DNA of 64,000 bases from assembly GCF_900099835.1 (NCBI RefSeq), contig NZ_FNKP01000003.1:682001-746000 (forward strand). The letters run 5' to 3'. The position numbers and the translations under genes were made by a program. The notes beneath the pieces were generated by a model. It ran no database searches. It was not told the origin of the DNA and saw only the letters and a list, made by a program, of their open reading frames with translations. Source of the DNA: Paraburkholderia fungorum (GTDB taxonomy: Bacteria > Pseudomonadota > Gammaproteobacteria > Burkholderiales > Burkholderiaceae). Shown here in pieces: positions 1-10,246 of the stretch. Numbering within the stretch: the first letter of the stretch is position 1; each line of letters begins with the position of its first letter.

Positions 1-3000
1 TGAAGAAGACCGTACCGAGTGGCTCGGCTTTCTCGGTCTGCTCAAACGTTATCGCCCGAAAGCGCCGATCAACGGCATTATCGTGACGGCGAGCATTGCG
101 GAGTTGACCGGCAATCGGCCGGAATTCGCGATCAATCTCGCGAAGAACCTGCGCCAGCGCGTGCAGGAACTCACCGAAAAACTCGAAGTATTCGCGCCGG
201 TTTACGTGATGTTCACGAAGACCGACCTGATTACCGGTTTCGCCGAATTCTTCAGCGACAACGACCGCGCCGAATACGACCGCGTATGGGGCGCCACCCT
301 CCCCTACTCGCCCGATGAAAAACGCGACGTTGTCGCGCAGTTCGACGAACATTTCGAAGAGCTTTACGACGGCCTGAAAGAAATCAGCGTCGCGCAGATG
401 TCGATCAATCGCGGCAATCGTCTCTCGCCGGGGCAGCTCAGCTTTCCGCTCGAATTCTCGACCATCAAGCCCGCGTTGCGCTCGTTCCTCGCCACGTTGT
501 TCGAGGCGAATCCGTTTCAGTACAAGCCCATTTTTCGGGGCTTTTATTTCACCAGCGCCTTGCAGGAAGGCGAAACGAACAGCGCAGCGACCCAGCGCAT
601 CGCCTCGCGTTTCGGACTCAATGCGGACAGCTTTCCGAAGGCTGTCGGCGCGGTGACGAAGAACGGCTTCTTCCTGCGCGACCTGTTTTCGAAAGTCATT
701 TTCGCGGACCGTCAGACCGTCAAGCAGTTTGCCAGTCCGGCGAAAACGCGCATGCGTTATGCGACTTTCTTCGGCTTTGTCGCCGTGCTCGCACTGGCGC
801 TCGGCGGCTGGACCTGGTCGACGATCGGCAACCAGCAACTGGTAGCGAACGTGCAGGCCGATCTCGACAACGTGGTGCGCCTGCAGCAGAACCGCAACGA
901 CCTGCAATCGCGCCTGCAGGCGATGGACATTCTCGAAGACCGCATCGACCAGCTCGAACAGTTCCGCCGTGACAAGCCGCTTGCGGTGTCGCTCGGTCTG
1001 TATCAGGGCGATCGTCTCGAAGAACATCTGCTGACCGAGTACTACAGCGGCGTGCGCCAGATCATGCTCGCACCGGTGGCGGACAACCTGCAATCGTTCC
1101 TGAAGGACGTCAACGCCCACCCCGAGCAGTTGTCGCCGATGACGCACACGCCGGACTCCGGCGCGATTCCGGTGTCGGCGCACTCGGCCATGGCGGCGAA
1201 CAGTCAGGGCGGCCTGTACAGCGACGCATCGCCCGCCAACGTCGAAGACGCGTATAACGCGCTGAAAACCTATCTGATGCTGTCGGACAAGCGTCATGTG
1301 GAAACCGCGCATCTGACCGACCAGATTGCGCGCTTCTGGCGCGGCTGGCTGGAAACGAATCGCGGCAAGATGCCTCGCGACGAGATGATCCGCAGCGCCG
1401 AGCGGATGATTACGTTCTACCTGTCGCGCGTTTCCGACGACGACTGGCCGATGGTCGACGAAAATCTGGCGCTCGTCGATCAGACGCGTGAGAACCTGCG
1501 CCACGTGGTTCGCGGCATGCCGGCGCGTCAGCGCGTCTACGAAGAAATCAAGGCGCGCGCATCGACCCGCTTTGCGCCGATGACGATCAACCGTATTGTC
1601 GGCGACAGCAATTCGAGCCTGATTGCAGGCAGCTACGCAATTCCGGGCACCTTCACGCGCGAAGCGTGGTTCCAGTACGTGCAACCCGCCATCCGCGATG
1701 CGGCGACCAAGGAATTGCAGGCGAAGGACTGGGTACTGAATACGTCCGCGCACGACGACCTGACGCTCGAAGGCAGTCCCGAGCAGATCCAGAAAGCGCT
1801 GGTGACGATGTACAAAACCGAGTATGCGCAGCATTGGCAGAAGTTCATGCAGGGCATCGCGGTGCAGAGTTTCGGCAACTTCAATCAGGCCGTCGAAGCG
1901 ATGAACCGTCTCGGCGACCCGCAGGACTCGCCGATCCGCAAGGTGCTCGAAACCGCCTACGACCAGACCTCGTGGGACAACCCGTCGCTCGCGAATGTCA
2001 CGCTGAAAGCGGCGCAAAGTGGCGTGACCGGCTGGTTCAAGCAGTGGTTCTCGCGCGCGCCGACCGCGCAGATCAACGCGAATATCGACATCAACGGCAA
2101 TCCGGTCGAATTGCCGATGGGTCCGATCGGTCAGGAATTCGCCGGACTCGGGCGGATCGTGTCCGCGCACGACAACACGTCGATGCTGCGTGCGTATATG
2201 GATTCGTTGTCGAAGGTTCGCACGCGCTTTAACGTGCTGAAGAACCAGGGCGATCCGGGACCGGGCGCGCGTCAGTTGATGCAGCAGACGCTCGACGGCA
2301 GCGGCTCCGAACTCGCGGATTCGCTGAAGCTCGTCGACGAACAGATGCTCACCGGCCTCAGCGATTCGCAGCGTAAAGCGCTGCGCCCGCTGCTGGTGCG
2401 TCCGCTGGTTCAGGCTTACGCGGTCGTGATCCAGCCCGCCAGCGCCGAGGTCAACAAGGTGTGGAACGCGCAGGTTTATCAACCGTTCCAGACGTCGCTT
2501 GCGGGCAAGTACCCGTTTGCATCCGACGCGAAGGTCGAGGCCGGCGCGGCGGAAATCGCGCAGGTGTTCGGGCCGGACGGGGCGGTGGCGAAGTTCGTCG
2601 GCACTACGCTCGGGCCGCTCGCCGTGCGTCGCGGCGACACGTTGACGCCGCGCACGTGGGGCGACATGGGGCTCGCGCTGACACCCGACTTCACGTCCGG
2701 TTTCGCGCGCTGGGTCGCACCGCTCGCGGGTGGTGCGTCGGGCGCGGCACAAGGTTCGTCCGAGCCGCAAACGGTGTTCCAGTTGTTGCCGCAGCCGAGC
2801 ACGGGCACGACCGAATACACGATTGCGATCGACGGCCAGCAGCTGCGTTATCGCAACACGCCGCCGCAATGGACTAACTTCGTGTGGCCGAATCCCGCCG
2901 GTTCGCCGGGCGCGACTTTGACCGCGACCACGTTCGACGGCCGCACGCTGCAACTGGTCAACGAGCCGGGTCGTTATGGTCTGGAAAAGCTGATCAACTC

Positions 3001-3307
3001 GGCTCAGCGCAAGCGTCAGCCTGACGGCACGTTCGACCTCACATGGACTCAGGGCAGCGTCACCGTGTCGATGAGCATGCGCATCATCAGCACGTCGCAG
3101 CCGTCTTCGGGCAGCGGCGACGCACCGCAACAGCAGAGCTTGCGCGGCCTGACACTGCCGTCGTCAGTGGCGGATGTCAGCGCCGGGGCCGCGGTGAATG
3201 CGACTGCCGTGGGCTCGCCCGCAGCACCCGGCTCCGCACCGGCGACGTCGACGGCGGCAGTCCCCGCCGCCGCCCGGGCAACCTCGAACACAGGGAGCGC
3301 GCAATGA
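1..3307 (+). CDS. tssM: T6SS inner-membrane protein TssM (IcmF), 3' part
   Basis: TssM spans the inner membrane and, with TssL and TssJ, forms the trans-envelope complex on which the T6SS tail assembles. The reading frame is already open at base 2 (EEDRTEWLGFLGLLKRY), so the gene starts before the window. About 1100 residues are visible; the N-terminal membrane segments and the NTP-binding motif are missing. A membrane helix (ATFFGFVAVLALALGGW) near visible residue 255 is followed by the large periplasmic region, and the tail is Ala/Pro/Ser-rich. The stop overlaps the tagF start as ATGA, which indicates translational coupling. The family assignment rests on the WLGFLGLLKRYRPKAPING-type segment, the helix position and the gene context. 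Confidence 0.95.
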   Translation, partial: EEDRTEWLGFLGLLKRYRPKAPINGIIVTASIAELTGNRPEFAINLAKNLRQRVQELTEKLEVFAPVYVMFTKTDLITGFAEFFSDNDRAEYDRVWGATLPYSPDEKRDVVAQFDEHFEELYDGLKEISVAQMSINRGNRLSPGQLSFPLEFSTIKPALRSFLATLFEANPFQYKPIFRGFYFTSALQEGETNSAATQRIASRFGLNADSFPKAVGAVTKNGFFLRDLFSKVIFADRQTVKQFASPAKTRMRYATFFGFVAVLALALGGWTWSTIGNQQLVANVQADLDNVVRLQQNRNDLQSRLQAMDILEDRIDQLEQFRRDKPLAVSLGLYQGDRLEEHLLTEYYSGVRQIMLAPVADNLQSFLKDVNAHPEQLSPMTHTPDSGAIPVSAHSAMAANSQGGLYSDASPANVEDAYNALKTYLMLSDKRHVETAHLTDQIARFWRGWLETNRGKMPRDEMIRSAERMITFYLSRVSDDDWPMVDENLALVDQTRENLRHVVRGMPARQRVYEEIKARASTRFAPMTINRIVGDSNSSLIAGSYAIPGTFTREAWFQYVQPAIRDAATKELQAKDWVLNTSAHDDLTLEGSPEQIQKALVTMYKTEYAQHWQKFMQGIAVQSFGNFNQAVEAMNRLGDPQDSPIRKVLETAYDQTSWDNPSLANVTLKAAQSGVTGWFKQWFSRAPTAQINANIDINGNPVELPMGPIGQEFAGLGRIVSAHDNTSMLRAYMDSLSKVRTRFNVLKNQGDPGPGARQLMQQTLDGSGSELADSLKLVDEQMLTGLSDSQRKALRPLLVRPLVQAYAVVIQPASAEVNKVWNAQVYQPFQTSLAGKYPFASDAKVEAGAAEIAQVFGPDGAVAKFVGTTLGPLAVRRGDTLTPRTWGDMGLALTPDFTSGFARWVAPLAGGASGAAQGSSEPQTVFQLLPQPSTGTTEYTIAIDGQQLRYRNTPPQWTNFVWPNPAGSPGATLTATTFDGRTLQLVNEPGRYGLEKLINSAQRKRQPDGTFDLTWTQGSVTVSMSMRIISTSQPSSGSGDAPQQQSLRGLTLPSSVADVSAGAAVNATAVGSPAAPGSAPATSTAAVPAAARATSNTGSAQ

Positions 3308-4293
3308 CGCAGACCGTGCAGGCGCAAATCGCCTATTTCGGCAAAATCCCGTCGCGCGGCGACTTCGTCAAGAGCGCGCACAATCCGCAGTTGCTGCAGA
3401 CGCTCGACCGCTGGGTCGCGCAGGCCATGGAACTGCTGGCGGAAGATCCGCGCTGGAAGATCGTCTATGAAGCCGCGAAGCCGTTGCATTTCGCGTTTCT
3501 CGGCTCGCGCAGCAAGCTCGCGATTGCCGGGCATATGGTGGTGAGCCACGATGTGTCGTCGCGGCGCTTTCCGTTCCTCGCCGCAACCGCGCTCGAAGTG
3601 GACCGCCCGCTCGCGTTCCTTGCGCGCAGCCCGCTGGCGTTCGCGCGGCTATGGTCGCGCATCTCGGCTCAGATGGCTCCGTTGCAGGCCGCTACGGAGC
3701 CCTCAGGCGCGTTGCAGGCACTCGGGGATACTCAGGTGCCCATCGAGGTCGCCGGACCCGGCAATCCGCACGATGGCACGTTCAACGATTTCGTCGAACA
3801 TCAGACACTGTCTGGTCTCGAACAGATGCTGCTGGCAAGCGGCCATCCGGTGCGTCTGCGCGGCGCGATGCTCGCGCTCGGCTCGCTGCTCAAGCCGGTA
3901 ATGAGCAGCGGCTCGTCGCATCTCGAACGCGGTTTGACGCTGCCTCTGCCGGTCGACCCGTTCTATCGCAGCCTCGTCGCCGCGTTCTGGCTCGAACTGA
4001 TCGCGCCGTTCGTGTCGCAGGCCGATTTCGAACTCGCGATTTTCATCGGCACGATTGCGGAGCGCGAGCGCCTGGTGATCGGCTTTAACGGCGCGTCGGC
4101 GAAAACGCTGCACAGTGTCATCGATCCGCAGGCGTACGCGGCGCACAACATCGATATCGACGATCCCGAATGGATCGACGAACACGCACAGAACGATCAT
4201 GGCATCAGCAAGCTCGTCAGTTACCTCGATCAACCGCAACTGTCGCTGCGCGTCAGCATCGACACGTTCCGCGAAGCTTTTACAGGGGTTTGA
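3304..4293 (+). CDS. tagF: T6SS-associated protein TagF
   Basis: A 329-residue cytoplasmic protein with the TagF N-terminal signature (AYFGKIPSRGDFVK) that normally follows tssM. In systems with a PpkA/PppA threonine phosphorylation pathway, TagF acts as a post-translational repressor. No ppkA, pppA or fha gene is visible here, so its mode of action in this strain is open. The ATG overlaps the tssM stop by ATGA. The protein ends just 4 bases before the next start, consistent with a tssM-tagF-ompA operon. Confidence 0.92.
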   Translation: MTQTVQAQIAYFGKIPSRGDFVKSAHNPQLLQTLDRWVAQAMELLAEDPRWKIVYEAAKPLHFAFLGSRSKLAIAGHMVVSHDVSSRRFPFLAATALEVDRPLAFLARSPLAFARLWSRISAQMAPLQAATEPSGALQALGDTQVPIEVAGPGNPHDGTFNDFVEHQTLSGLEQMLLASGHPVRLRGAMLALGSLLKPVMSSGSSHLERGLTLPLPVDPFYRSLVAAFWLELIAPFVSQADFELAIFIGTIAERERLVIGFNGASAKTLHSVIDPQAYAAHNIDIDDPEWIDEHAQNDHGISKLVSYLDQPQLSLRVSIDTFREAFTGV

Positions 4294-4297
4294 GACG

Positions 4298-5248
4298 ATG
4301 ACCGCCCCGATCCGCGCGCCGATGAAGCGCCGCGCTCTATCCCTGGCGGTGGCGCTTTTTTCCACCGTATTCGTCAATGCCTCCGTCTTTGCCGACGACG
4401 CCAGTCCCGCACGCGTGACGCCGGTCGACAACAGCGGCGTCCAGATTCATACGACCGTGCTGGCCGCTCAGGGCAGCACGGCTTCGTCGCCAACGTATGG
4501 CGGCAATGCGCCGGTCGCGTCCACGCCGCCTGCGGCGAATGCGTCGCCGGGTCAGGTCGTGGTGGGCGGCAAGGTGCCCGACGAAGCAACCAAGTCGGCG
4601 GTGCTCGCGCGTCTGCGCGACACCTACGGCGCGGCGAACGTGGTCGATCAGATCGAAGTGGGTGATGTCGCGACACCGCCGAACTGGGGCGCGAATGTGC
4701 AAAAGCTGATCGGCCCGCAATTGAAGCAGATCAGCAAAGGCCAGTTGAAAATCGACGGCACGCAGGTCGACGTGAAGGGCGAGGTGCGCAATGAAGCGCA
4801 ACGTCAGCAACTCGCCAGCGATATGGCCGACGCGCTCAATCCGACCTATACGATCAAGAACGGCTTACGCGTCAGCGCGCCGGGCGCGTCGGAACAGGGA
4901 TTGCTCGACCAGACGCTCGCCAACCGCACGATCGAATTCGAAACGGGCAGCGCGACGCTGACCCCGCAAGGCCGCGCGATTCTCGATCAGATGGCGGCTG
5001 TGCTGGTCAAGATGACGACGAAAACCGTCGAGATCATCGGCCATACCGACAATGCCGGTAACCGCCAGTCGAACATCGCGCTGAGCCAGGCGCGCGCCGA
5101 TGCGGTGAAGGGCTATCTGGTCGCGCGGGGTATTACGCCCACCCAGTTGACAACGACAGGCGTCGGTCCCGATCAGCCCATCGCGCCGAACGATACGAAC
5201 GACGGACGCGCGCGCAATCGCCGGATCGAATTCCGCGCGGGGGTTTGA
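4298..5248 (+). CDS. OmpA-family peptidoglycan-binding protein of the T6SS (TagN-like)
   Basis: A 316-residue secreted or envelope protein. It has an N-terminal signal peptide (basic MKRRA, hydrophobic run, cut near VFA-DD), then a BON-like region around residues 85-190 (VVVGGKVPDEATKSAVLARL), and a C-terminal OmpA domain (TIEFETGSATLTPQG...VEIIGHTDN...NRRIEF) at about residues 205-314. OmpA domains bind peptidoglycan. TssL here has no such domain, so this protein probably anchors the apparatus to the cell wall in trans. By position it corresponds to the gene called tagN in B. cenocepacia (name from memory). ATG 4298 follows AGGGG, 4 bases after the tagF stop. Confidence 0.88.
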   Translation: MTAPIRAPMKRRALSLAVALFSTVFVNASVFADDASPARVTPVDNSGVQIHTTVLAAQGSTASSPTYGGNAPVASTPPAANASPGQVVVGGKVPDEATKSAVLARLRDTYGAANVVDQIEVGDVATPPNWGANVQKLIGPQLKQISKGQLKIDGTQVDVKGEVRNEAQRQQLASDMADALNPTYTIKNGLRVSAPGASEQGLLDQTLANRTIEFETGSATLTPQGRAILDQMAAVLVKMTTKTVEIIGHTDNAGNRQSNIALSQARADAVKGYLVARGITPTQLTTTGVGPDQPIAPNDTNDGRARNRRIEFRAGV

Positions 5249-5281
5249 ATTCCTCAGGCGTTGCAAGCGCGGAGTCTGCAA

Positions 5282-5307
5282 AAACGGCCCTTCCTGAAGG
5301 GCCGTTT
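5282..5307. terminator. Bidirectional rho-independent terminator between convergent T6SS blocks
   Basis: An 11-bp perfect stem (arms AAACGGCCCTT and AAGGGCCGTTT, loop CCTG) lies 33 bases after the OmpA-like gene and 32 bases beyond the end of tssA. U-rich ends occur on both strands, which fits termination of the two convergent operons. Confidence 0.85.
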
Positions 5308-5339
5308 GCATTTATGCCATCACTAACGATCGCCAGGAC

Positions 5340-6458
5340 TCAGCGGGTTTCGTCGGGCTTCACACCCAGAATTTCGCGGATATGCGACAGCGAGCCATCG
5401 TCCTTCACGACGGCGGCAAGCCACTCATGCAAAGGCATGTTGGCCCACTCAGCCGCTTTATCCGCGAGATAGGCTGCGGGACTGTGCGGCTCGGTATGAC
5501 GCAGAAACTTCGCGACTGCCCGCAATTGCGCGACGGCGTCCGAGCGGCTGCGAATGCCCGCGTGAGTCGGGGGGGGCGTTGTCGTCATGGCGGCCGTGTC
5601 GAGGTGAGGTTCGGTTTTGAAGGTCGGCTCCGCACGCTCCACGCGCGTGGCGTCGTCGGCCCGTTCCGTCTGCGCGGGTTGAGTCGCGGTCTCGGGCGTC
5701 ACGCCGACTTCGCGCGCAAATCGCTCCGCCAGCAGATACACCGACTCATACGCCGATTTCGTCTGCCGGAAACTCGGCGCGGAATCCGCTGCGCGCTTGT
5801 CGAGTTCCTGTTCCAGCGCGTTCATTGCCGTCTCGAACGCTTTCAGATCGGCGAGCAGCGCCGAGTAGAACGCGGGCGGCGTAGAGCGTTTCGCGGCCTC
5901 GATCTGATCGACGGACGGCTTGCCGCGCGCGATATCGTCCGCGTGATCGGGATCGCGTTTGACGGCCTGCGCGACGTGCGTAGCCACGTCCCAATCAAGC
6001 GCGCTATACATCACGCCCGAGGTTTGCGTGAGCGGCACGGCGCGCAGCAATTCGGCGGTACGGGCCGCCAGCCACACGATATTGCCGAGACGATATTCCG
6101 AGTCGTCGCCGTCAGGCAACGGATGCAAATGCGCCCAGTAACGCTCCGACAACGCGGTCAACAACGCATACCCCTGCGTCAAACCCTTCACGCCCTCTTC
6201 CAGCGCGAGCGCTTCGGTCAGCCATGCGGCGAGCCGCAGGTCTTTAGTTTGCGTCGCAATCAACGCTGCACTTCGTTCGACGACAAAGCTCCAGTCCGCC
6301 TCCTTGATTTCGGTAACCCATTCGCCCTGATCGAGCGATGGATCGTCGAAACGGCGCGCGTGCTGGATCGCGTCGAACTCTGTTGAAAACAGCATGTCTT
6401 CGCCGCAAGGCGATGTGTCGGAGAGAGGTGCGGTAAGTGTGGCTAGATCAATCGGCAT
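5340..6458 (-). CDS. tssA: T6SS protein TssA
   Basis: A 372-residue protein with the ImpA N-terminal domain near its start (PLSDTSPCGEDMLFSTEFDAI), the hallmark of TssA. TssA organises baseplate and sheath assembly or stabilises the distal sheath end, depending on its C-terminal type. The middle (residues about 230-310) is acidic and low in complexity, and a helical C-terminal region ends DGSLSHIREILGV, typical of the class in which tssA is the last gene after clpV. The start was chosen as the ATG 1 base after the tssH stop; the frame is open further upstream but inside tssH. Confidence 0.93.
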   Translation of the reverse strand: MPIDLATLTAPLSDTSPCGEDMLFSTEFDAIQHARRFDDPSLDQGEWVTEIKEADWSFVVERSAALIATQTKDLRLAAWLTEALALEEGVKGLTQGYALLTALSERYWAHLHPLPDGDDSEYRLGNIVWLAARTAELLRAVPLTQTSGVMYSALDWDVATHVAQAVKRDPDHADDIARGKPSVDQIEAAKRSTPPAFYSALLADLKAFETAMNALEQELDKRAADSAPSFRQTKSAYESVYLLAERFAREVGVTPETATQPAQTERADDATRVERAEPTFKTEPHLDTAAMTTTPPPTHAGIRSRSDAVAQLRAVAKFLRHTEPHSPAAYLADKAAEWANMPLHEWLAAVVKDDGSLSHIREILGVKPDETR

Positions 6459-6459
6459 A

Positions 6460-9126
6460 TCAGGCAATGGTGTAGTCGAACTCGTTAGCTTCGTTCGCAC
6501 GGACGGCGATACTCGCGATAGACTTGCCATCCGCAATACGCTCGAGCACTTCCTGCGCAACTTGCGGCAGCAGCGTGCCATTCAGAATGTGGTCGACATT
6601 GCGTGCGCCCGAATCGACTTCTGTGCAGCGCGCGAGTACCGCATCGATCAGCGACTCGTCCCACGAGAACACGGCTTTGTGATTCGCTTCGATCCGCCTG
6701 CGAATGCGTTCGAGTTTGAGTTCGATGATTTCCGCGAGCACGTCGTCGGAAATCGGATAGTACGGAATGACTTTCATCCGTCCGAGAAAGGCCGGCTTGA
6801 AAGTCTTGTATAGCTGCGGCCGCAGTGTTTCGGCGAGCGCATCGGCATCCGGCAACTCTTCTGCCGTCTTGTTCAGGCATGCCTGCATGACGGCCGTCGA
6901 ACCGACATTCGAGGTCAGGATGATCAACGTATTGCGGAAGTCGATCGTGCGGCCTTCGGCATCGTCCATCGCGCCTTTGTCGAAAACCTGGAAGAACATT
7001 TCGAGCACGTCGGGGTGCGCTTTTTCCACTTCGTCCAGCAGGACGACGGAATAGGGATTGCGCCGCACGGCCTCGGTGAGCACACCGCCTTCGCCATATC
7101 CGACATAACCCGGCGGCGACCCTTTGAGGCCGGACACGCTATGCGCCTCCTGGTACTCGCTCATGTTGATCGTGATCATCTTGCGCTCGCCGCCATAGAG
7201 GATATCGGCTAGCGCCAGCGCTGTTTCGGTTTTGCCGACGCCCGATGGCCCGACGAACATGAACACCCCGCGCGGCTTGTCCGGGTCTTCGAGATTCGCA
7301 TTCGCGGTTCGAACGCGTTGCGCAATCGCTTCGAGCGCGTGATCCTGACCGATGACACGCGCCGCCAGTAATGGCTGAAGATTCAGCACGGTCTGGATTT
7401 CGTCCTTGATCATCCGGCCAAGCGGAATACCGGTCCACGCTGCAACGATCTCCGCGACGACGTGCGCGTCGACCTGCAACGGGACCATCGGATGATCGCC
7501 TTGCAACGCTCGCAGCTTGTCGAGTTGCGCGCTCAGAATGACGCGTGCTTCGTCGAGCTTTCCTTCGCGAGATGCCGCATCGGCATGACGACGCATCTCG
7601 TCGATCTGCGCGTGCAGGCTCTCGATATTTTTGACAAGCGCCCGCTCTTCTTCGTAACGTGCTTCGGCGCGCAGCAACGATTGCGCGTCTTCGTTGCGAA
7701 GCGTGCGCAATTCGAGAAGACGCTCTTCATGCACCGCGCCACTCGCGGATTCCCGCTCCAGCGCGGTAATTTCTACGTCGATCCGTTCGATACGCTTGCG
7801 CGTATCGTCGATTGCGGCAGGCGTCGAACTATGCGCGAGCGCGACCTTCGCGCACGCCGTATCCAGCACGCTAATGGCTTTATCTGGCAACTGCCGCCCG
7901 GTGATGTACCGATGCGAAAGGCGCACCGCTTCTGTAATCGCATCGTCGAGCACGCGCACGTTGAAATGCCGCTCCATGAGTCCCGACATACCGCGCAACA
8001 TCGCGGCGGCCAATGCTTCGCCAGGCTCTTCGATCTTGACCACCTGAAAGCGTCGAGCAAGCGCTGCGTCTTTTTCAAAGTACTTTTTGTACTCGCTCCA
8101 GGTCGTCGCGGCGATCGTTCTCAGTTCGCCGCGCGCAAGTGCGGGCTTCAGCAAATTGGCCGCGTCGTTCTGCCCGGCTTGGCCGCCTGCGCCGATGATC
8201 GTGTGCGCTTCGTCGATAAAGAGAATCACGGGATGTGAGCTTTTCTTCACCTCGTCGATCACGCTCTTCAGGCGATTTTCAAACTCGCCTTTCACGCTCG
8301 CGCCTGCCTGCAACAGGCCCATATCGAGTACATGCAGCGCGACGCCGCGCAATGGCGCGGGCACGTCGTCGGCAGCGATCCGCAATGCGAGTCCTTCGAC
8401 CACCGCTGTTTTTCCGACGCCCGCCTCGCCGGTCATGATCGGGTTGTTCTGCCGCCGACGCATCAGGATATCGATCGTCTGACGAATCTCTCCTTCGCGG
8501 CCGATTACCGGATCGATCTTGCCGTCGCGGGCGCGCTGCGTCAGATTAGTCGTGTACGTATCCAGCGCCGGAGTTTTCGACACAGCAACGCGTGCAGGAT
8601 CGGCGATGTCGTCCTGACTGGTATCGCTCAGGGAATCTGTTGCGCGCTCGGTTTCTATCGAGTCCGAGGTCAATTCGTCAAAGCGATGCTTGAGGTCGGT
8701 CACGCGCACATTCGCGAACAACGGCGACATACGCTGCGCGAATTGCGCGAGGTCCGGCGCACTCAACAACGCAAGCAATAGATGCCCCGTCCGAATACGT
8801 CCGATCTGCGAGTCCAGCGAAGCAATCAGCCACGCCTGTTCGAATAGCGCGATCAGATGCACCGAGAAAACCGGCGTGCGCGTATTGCCGGTCTTGACTC
8901 GCGCCAACTCACGCTCCAGATCCGCGCGCAAAGCGTGTGCGTCGATGTCGCTAGCACGCAGCACGACGGACACGTCACTGGCTGGTTGTTCGAGCAACGC
9001 CAGAAACAGATGTTCGAGATCGACTTCATAGTGACCACGCGACAGGCAATTACTTGCTGCGCGCTCCGTAGCCTGCCGGCAGGTCGAATTCAGTTTCGCA
9101 ATCAGCGTTTTTAGAGGCGTGCTCAT
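6460..9126 (-). CDS. tssH: T6SS AAA+ ATPase TssH (ClpV)
   Basis: An 888-residue Clp/Hsp100 ATPase that disassembles contracted TssB/TssC sheaths so that subunits can be reused. It has an N-terminal double Clp-N repeat (residues 1-150), a first Walker A (GEAGVGKT, 233-240) with Walker B ILFIDEAHT, a coiled middle domain and a second AAA+ module (GPSGVGKTET, VVLLDEVEK). Length and motif order match ClpV. ATG 9126 was preferred over in-frame upstream starts, because upstream residues are unlike the family and ATG gives the conserved N-terminus (STPLKTLIAKLN). It sits between tssG and tssA in one operon. Confidence 0.96.
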   Translation of the reverse strand: MSTPLKTLIAKLNSTCRQATERAASNCLSRGHYEVDLEHLFLALLEQPASDVSVVLRASDIDAHALRADLERELARVKTGNTRTPVFSVHLIALFEQAWLIASLDSQIGRIRTGHLLLALLSAPDLAQFAQRMSPLFANVRVTDLKHRFDELTSDSIETERATDSLSDTSQDDIADPARVAVSKTPALDTYTTNLTQRARDGKIDPVIGREGEIRQTIDILMRRRQNNPIMTGEAGVGKTAVVEGLALRIAADDVPAPLRGVALHVLDMGLLQAGASVKGEFENRLKSVIDEVKKSSHPVILFIDEAHTIIGAGGQAGQNDAANLLKPALARGELRTIAATTWSEYKKYFEKDAALARRFQVVKIEEPGEALAAAMLRGMSGLMERHFNVRVLDDAITEAVRLSHRYITGRQLPDKAISVLDTACAKVALAHSSTPAAIDDTRKRIERIDVEITALERESASGAVHEERLLELRTLRNEDAQSLLRAEARYEEERALVKNIESLHAQIDEMRRHADAASREGKLDEARVILSAQLDKLRALQGDHPMVPLQVDAHVVAEIVAAWTGIPLGRMIKDEIQTVLNLQPLLAARVIGQDHALEAIAQRVRTANANLEDPDKPRGVFMFVGPSGVGKTETALALADILYGGERKMITINMSEYQEAHSVSGLKGSPPGYVGYGEGGVLTEAVRRNPYSVVLLDEVEKAHPDVLEMFFQVFDKGAMDDAEGRTIDFRNTLIILTSNVGSTAVMQACLNKTAEELPDADALAETLRPQLYKTFKPAFLGRMKVIPYYPISDDVLAEIIELKLERIRRRIEANHKAVFSWDESLIDAVLARCTEVDSGARNVDHILNGTLLPQVAQEVLERIADGKSIASIAVRANEANEFDYTIA

Positions 9127-9160
9127 GTCGGGCTGTCCAGTTTCAGTTCGATCGTTGTTA

Positions 9161-10246
9161 TCAATGGATGACGTGCAATTCGTAACGGGCGTCCGCACGG
9201 TCCCGGTCGGCGTCGTGCGTGCAAAGGAACGCGTCCCAGCCGAGACGCGCGCCACCGCCTAAATGACTCGGGCCGACATCGTCACGCCGGAGCACCAGCG
9301 ACACCTCATATTCGAGCGTGACGCCCGCGAGCAACGTCAACATCCGTTCGAGCGCCGCCGCCAGTTCCGCGCCCGGCAAGAACGCTTCATAGTCCTTCTT
9401 CGCGAGCGGTCCGATCACAAGGCGCGCACGCATGTCGCGCTGCCACACCCTCTCGCCGGCAAGCGCGGTTGCCCCCAGAGTCGCATTCACGCCGCCGAGC
9501 ACGGTCAGCTGATCTTCGGGCACGGTGTACCACTTGCCGACGAATTGCTCGACACGCACCGGCACGCGGAAATACTCGGTCAGCGAGCGCTCGAGATAAG
9601 CAGCCGACATCGGACGATGGCGTGCCGCCATTGCATAACCCGCAATGCCTTCGTCGAATAACGCGCCGCTACCTTGCTGCAGACCGTCACGAGTGTCCTC
9701 GTTGACCACCCCGGCGAGCGCCAGCAACAACGGCAAATAGCGTTCGTCGCGATCCAGCTCGTAGTGCAACGGCAAACGGTACTTCTTCCACGCGGCGTAA
9801 AACAACGCAGTCGCGCGATTCGAAAACACGTCGAAGAACTCGCGCGCGGCACGATCGCGATTGATCTGCTCGCGCGCAATGATCTGCTCGGTGTAGTGCA
9901 TCGGCAACGCGCCTTGCGTACCCAGCAAACCAAAAAACGCCGGCGTAATATCTACGCGGTCGACCTGGCCGTCTGCTATAGCCGCGACTTGCTCTGCCTT
10001 GCCTCTGAGTGCGGCGCCGTCGCGCCCGAATGAATTTGTCCGCTCGATCTCGCTCGGCGGAAACGACATCGAAATCGAGTTGCGAAAACCAATATGCTCC
10101 GCAACGGCCTTTCCGGCCCGCTCGGGGGATTGCTCCGCGAACCATTTCTCCAGAATCCGCACTGCCTGAAAAAACTGGAAGCGATGTGGTTCATCGAGCA
10201 GTTGCTCGACTACACCAGGATCGATTCGCCGCTGCGGGGTTTGCAT
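9161..10246 (-). CDS. tssG: T6SS baseplate protein TssG
   Basis: A 361-residue baseplate wedge component that works with TssE, TssF and TssK. The family motif is near the N-terminus (EPHRFQFFQAVRILEKW) and a conserved segment TPAFFGLLGTQGALPMHYTE lies around residue 100. The start lies 37 bases inside the end of tssF, so the two are translationally coupled. RBS-like GGAG lies upstream of ATG 10246 within tssF. Confidence 0.95.
   Translation of the reverse strand: MQTPQRRIDPGVVEQLLDEPHRFQFFQAVRILEKWFAEQSPERAGKAVAEHIGFRNSISMSFPPSEIERTNSFGRDGAALRGKAEQVAAIADGQVDRVDITPAFFGLLGTQGALPMHYTEQIIAREQINRDRAAREFFDVFSNRATALFYAAWKKYRLPLHYELDRDERYLPLLLALAGVVNEDTRDGLQQGSGALFDEGIAGYAMAARHRPMSAAYLERSLTEYFRVPVRVEQFVGKWYTVPEDQLTVLGGVNATLGATALAGERVWQRDMRARLVIGPLAKKDYEAFLPGAELAAALERMLTLLAGVTLEYEVSLVLRRDDVGPSHLGGGARLGWDAFLCTHDADRDRADARYELHVIH

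Noticed and set aside
5382..6386. 334-codon plus-strand frame opposite tssA
   Set aside because: Arg-rich antisense shadow without motifs; tssA on the other strand is clear and operonic.
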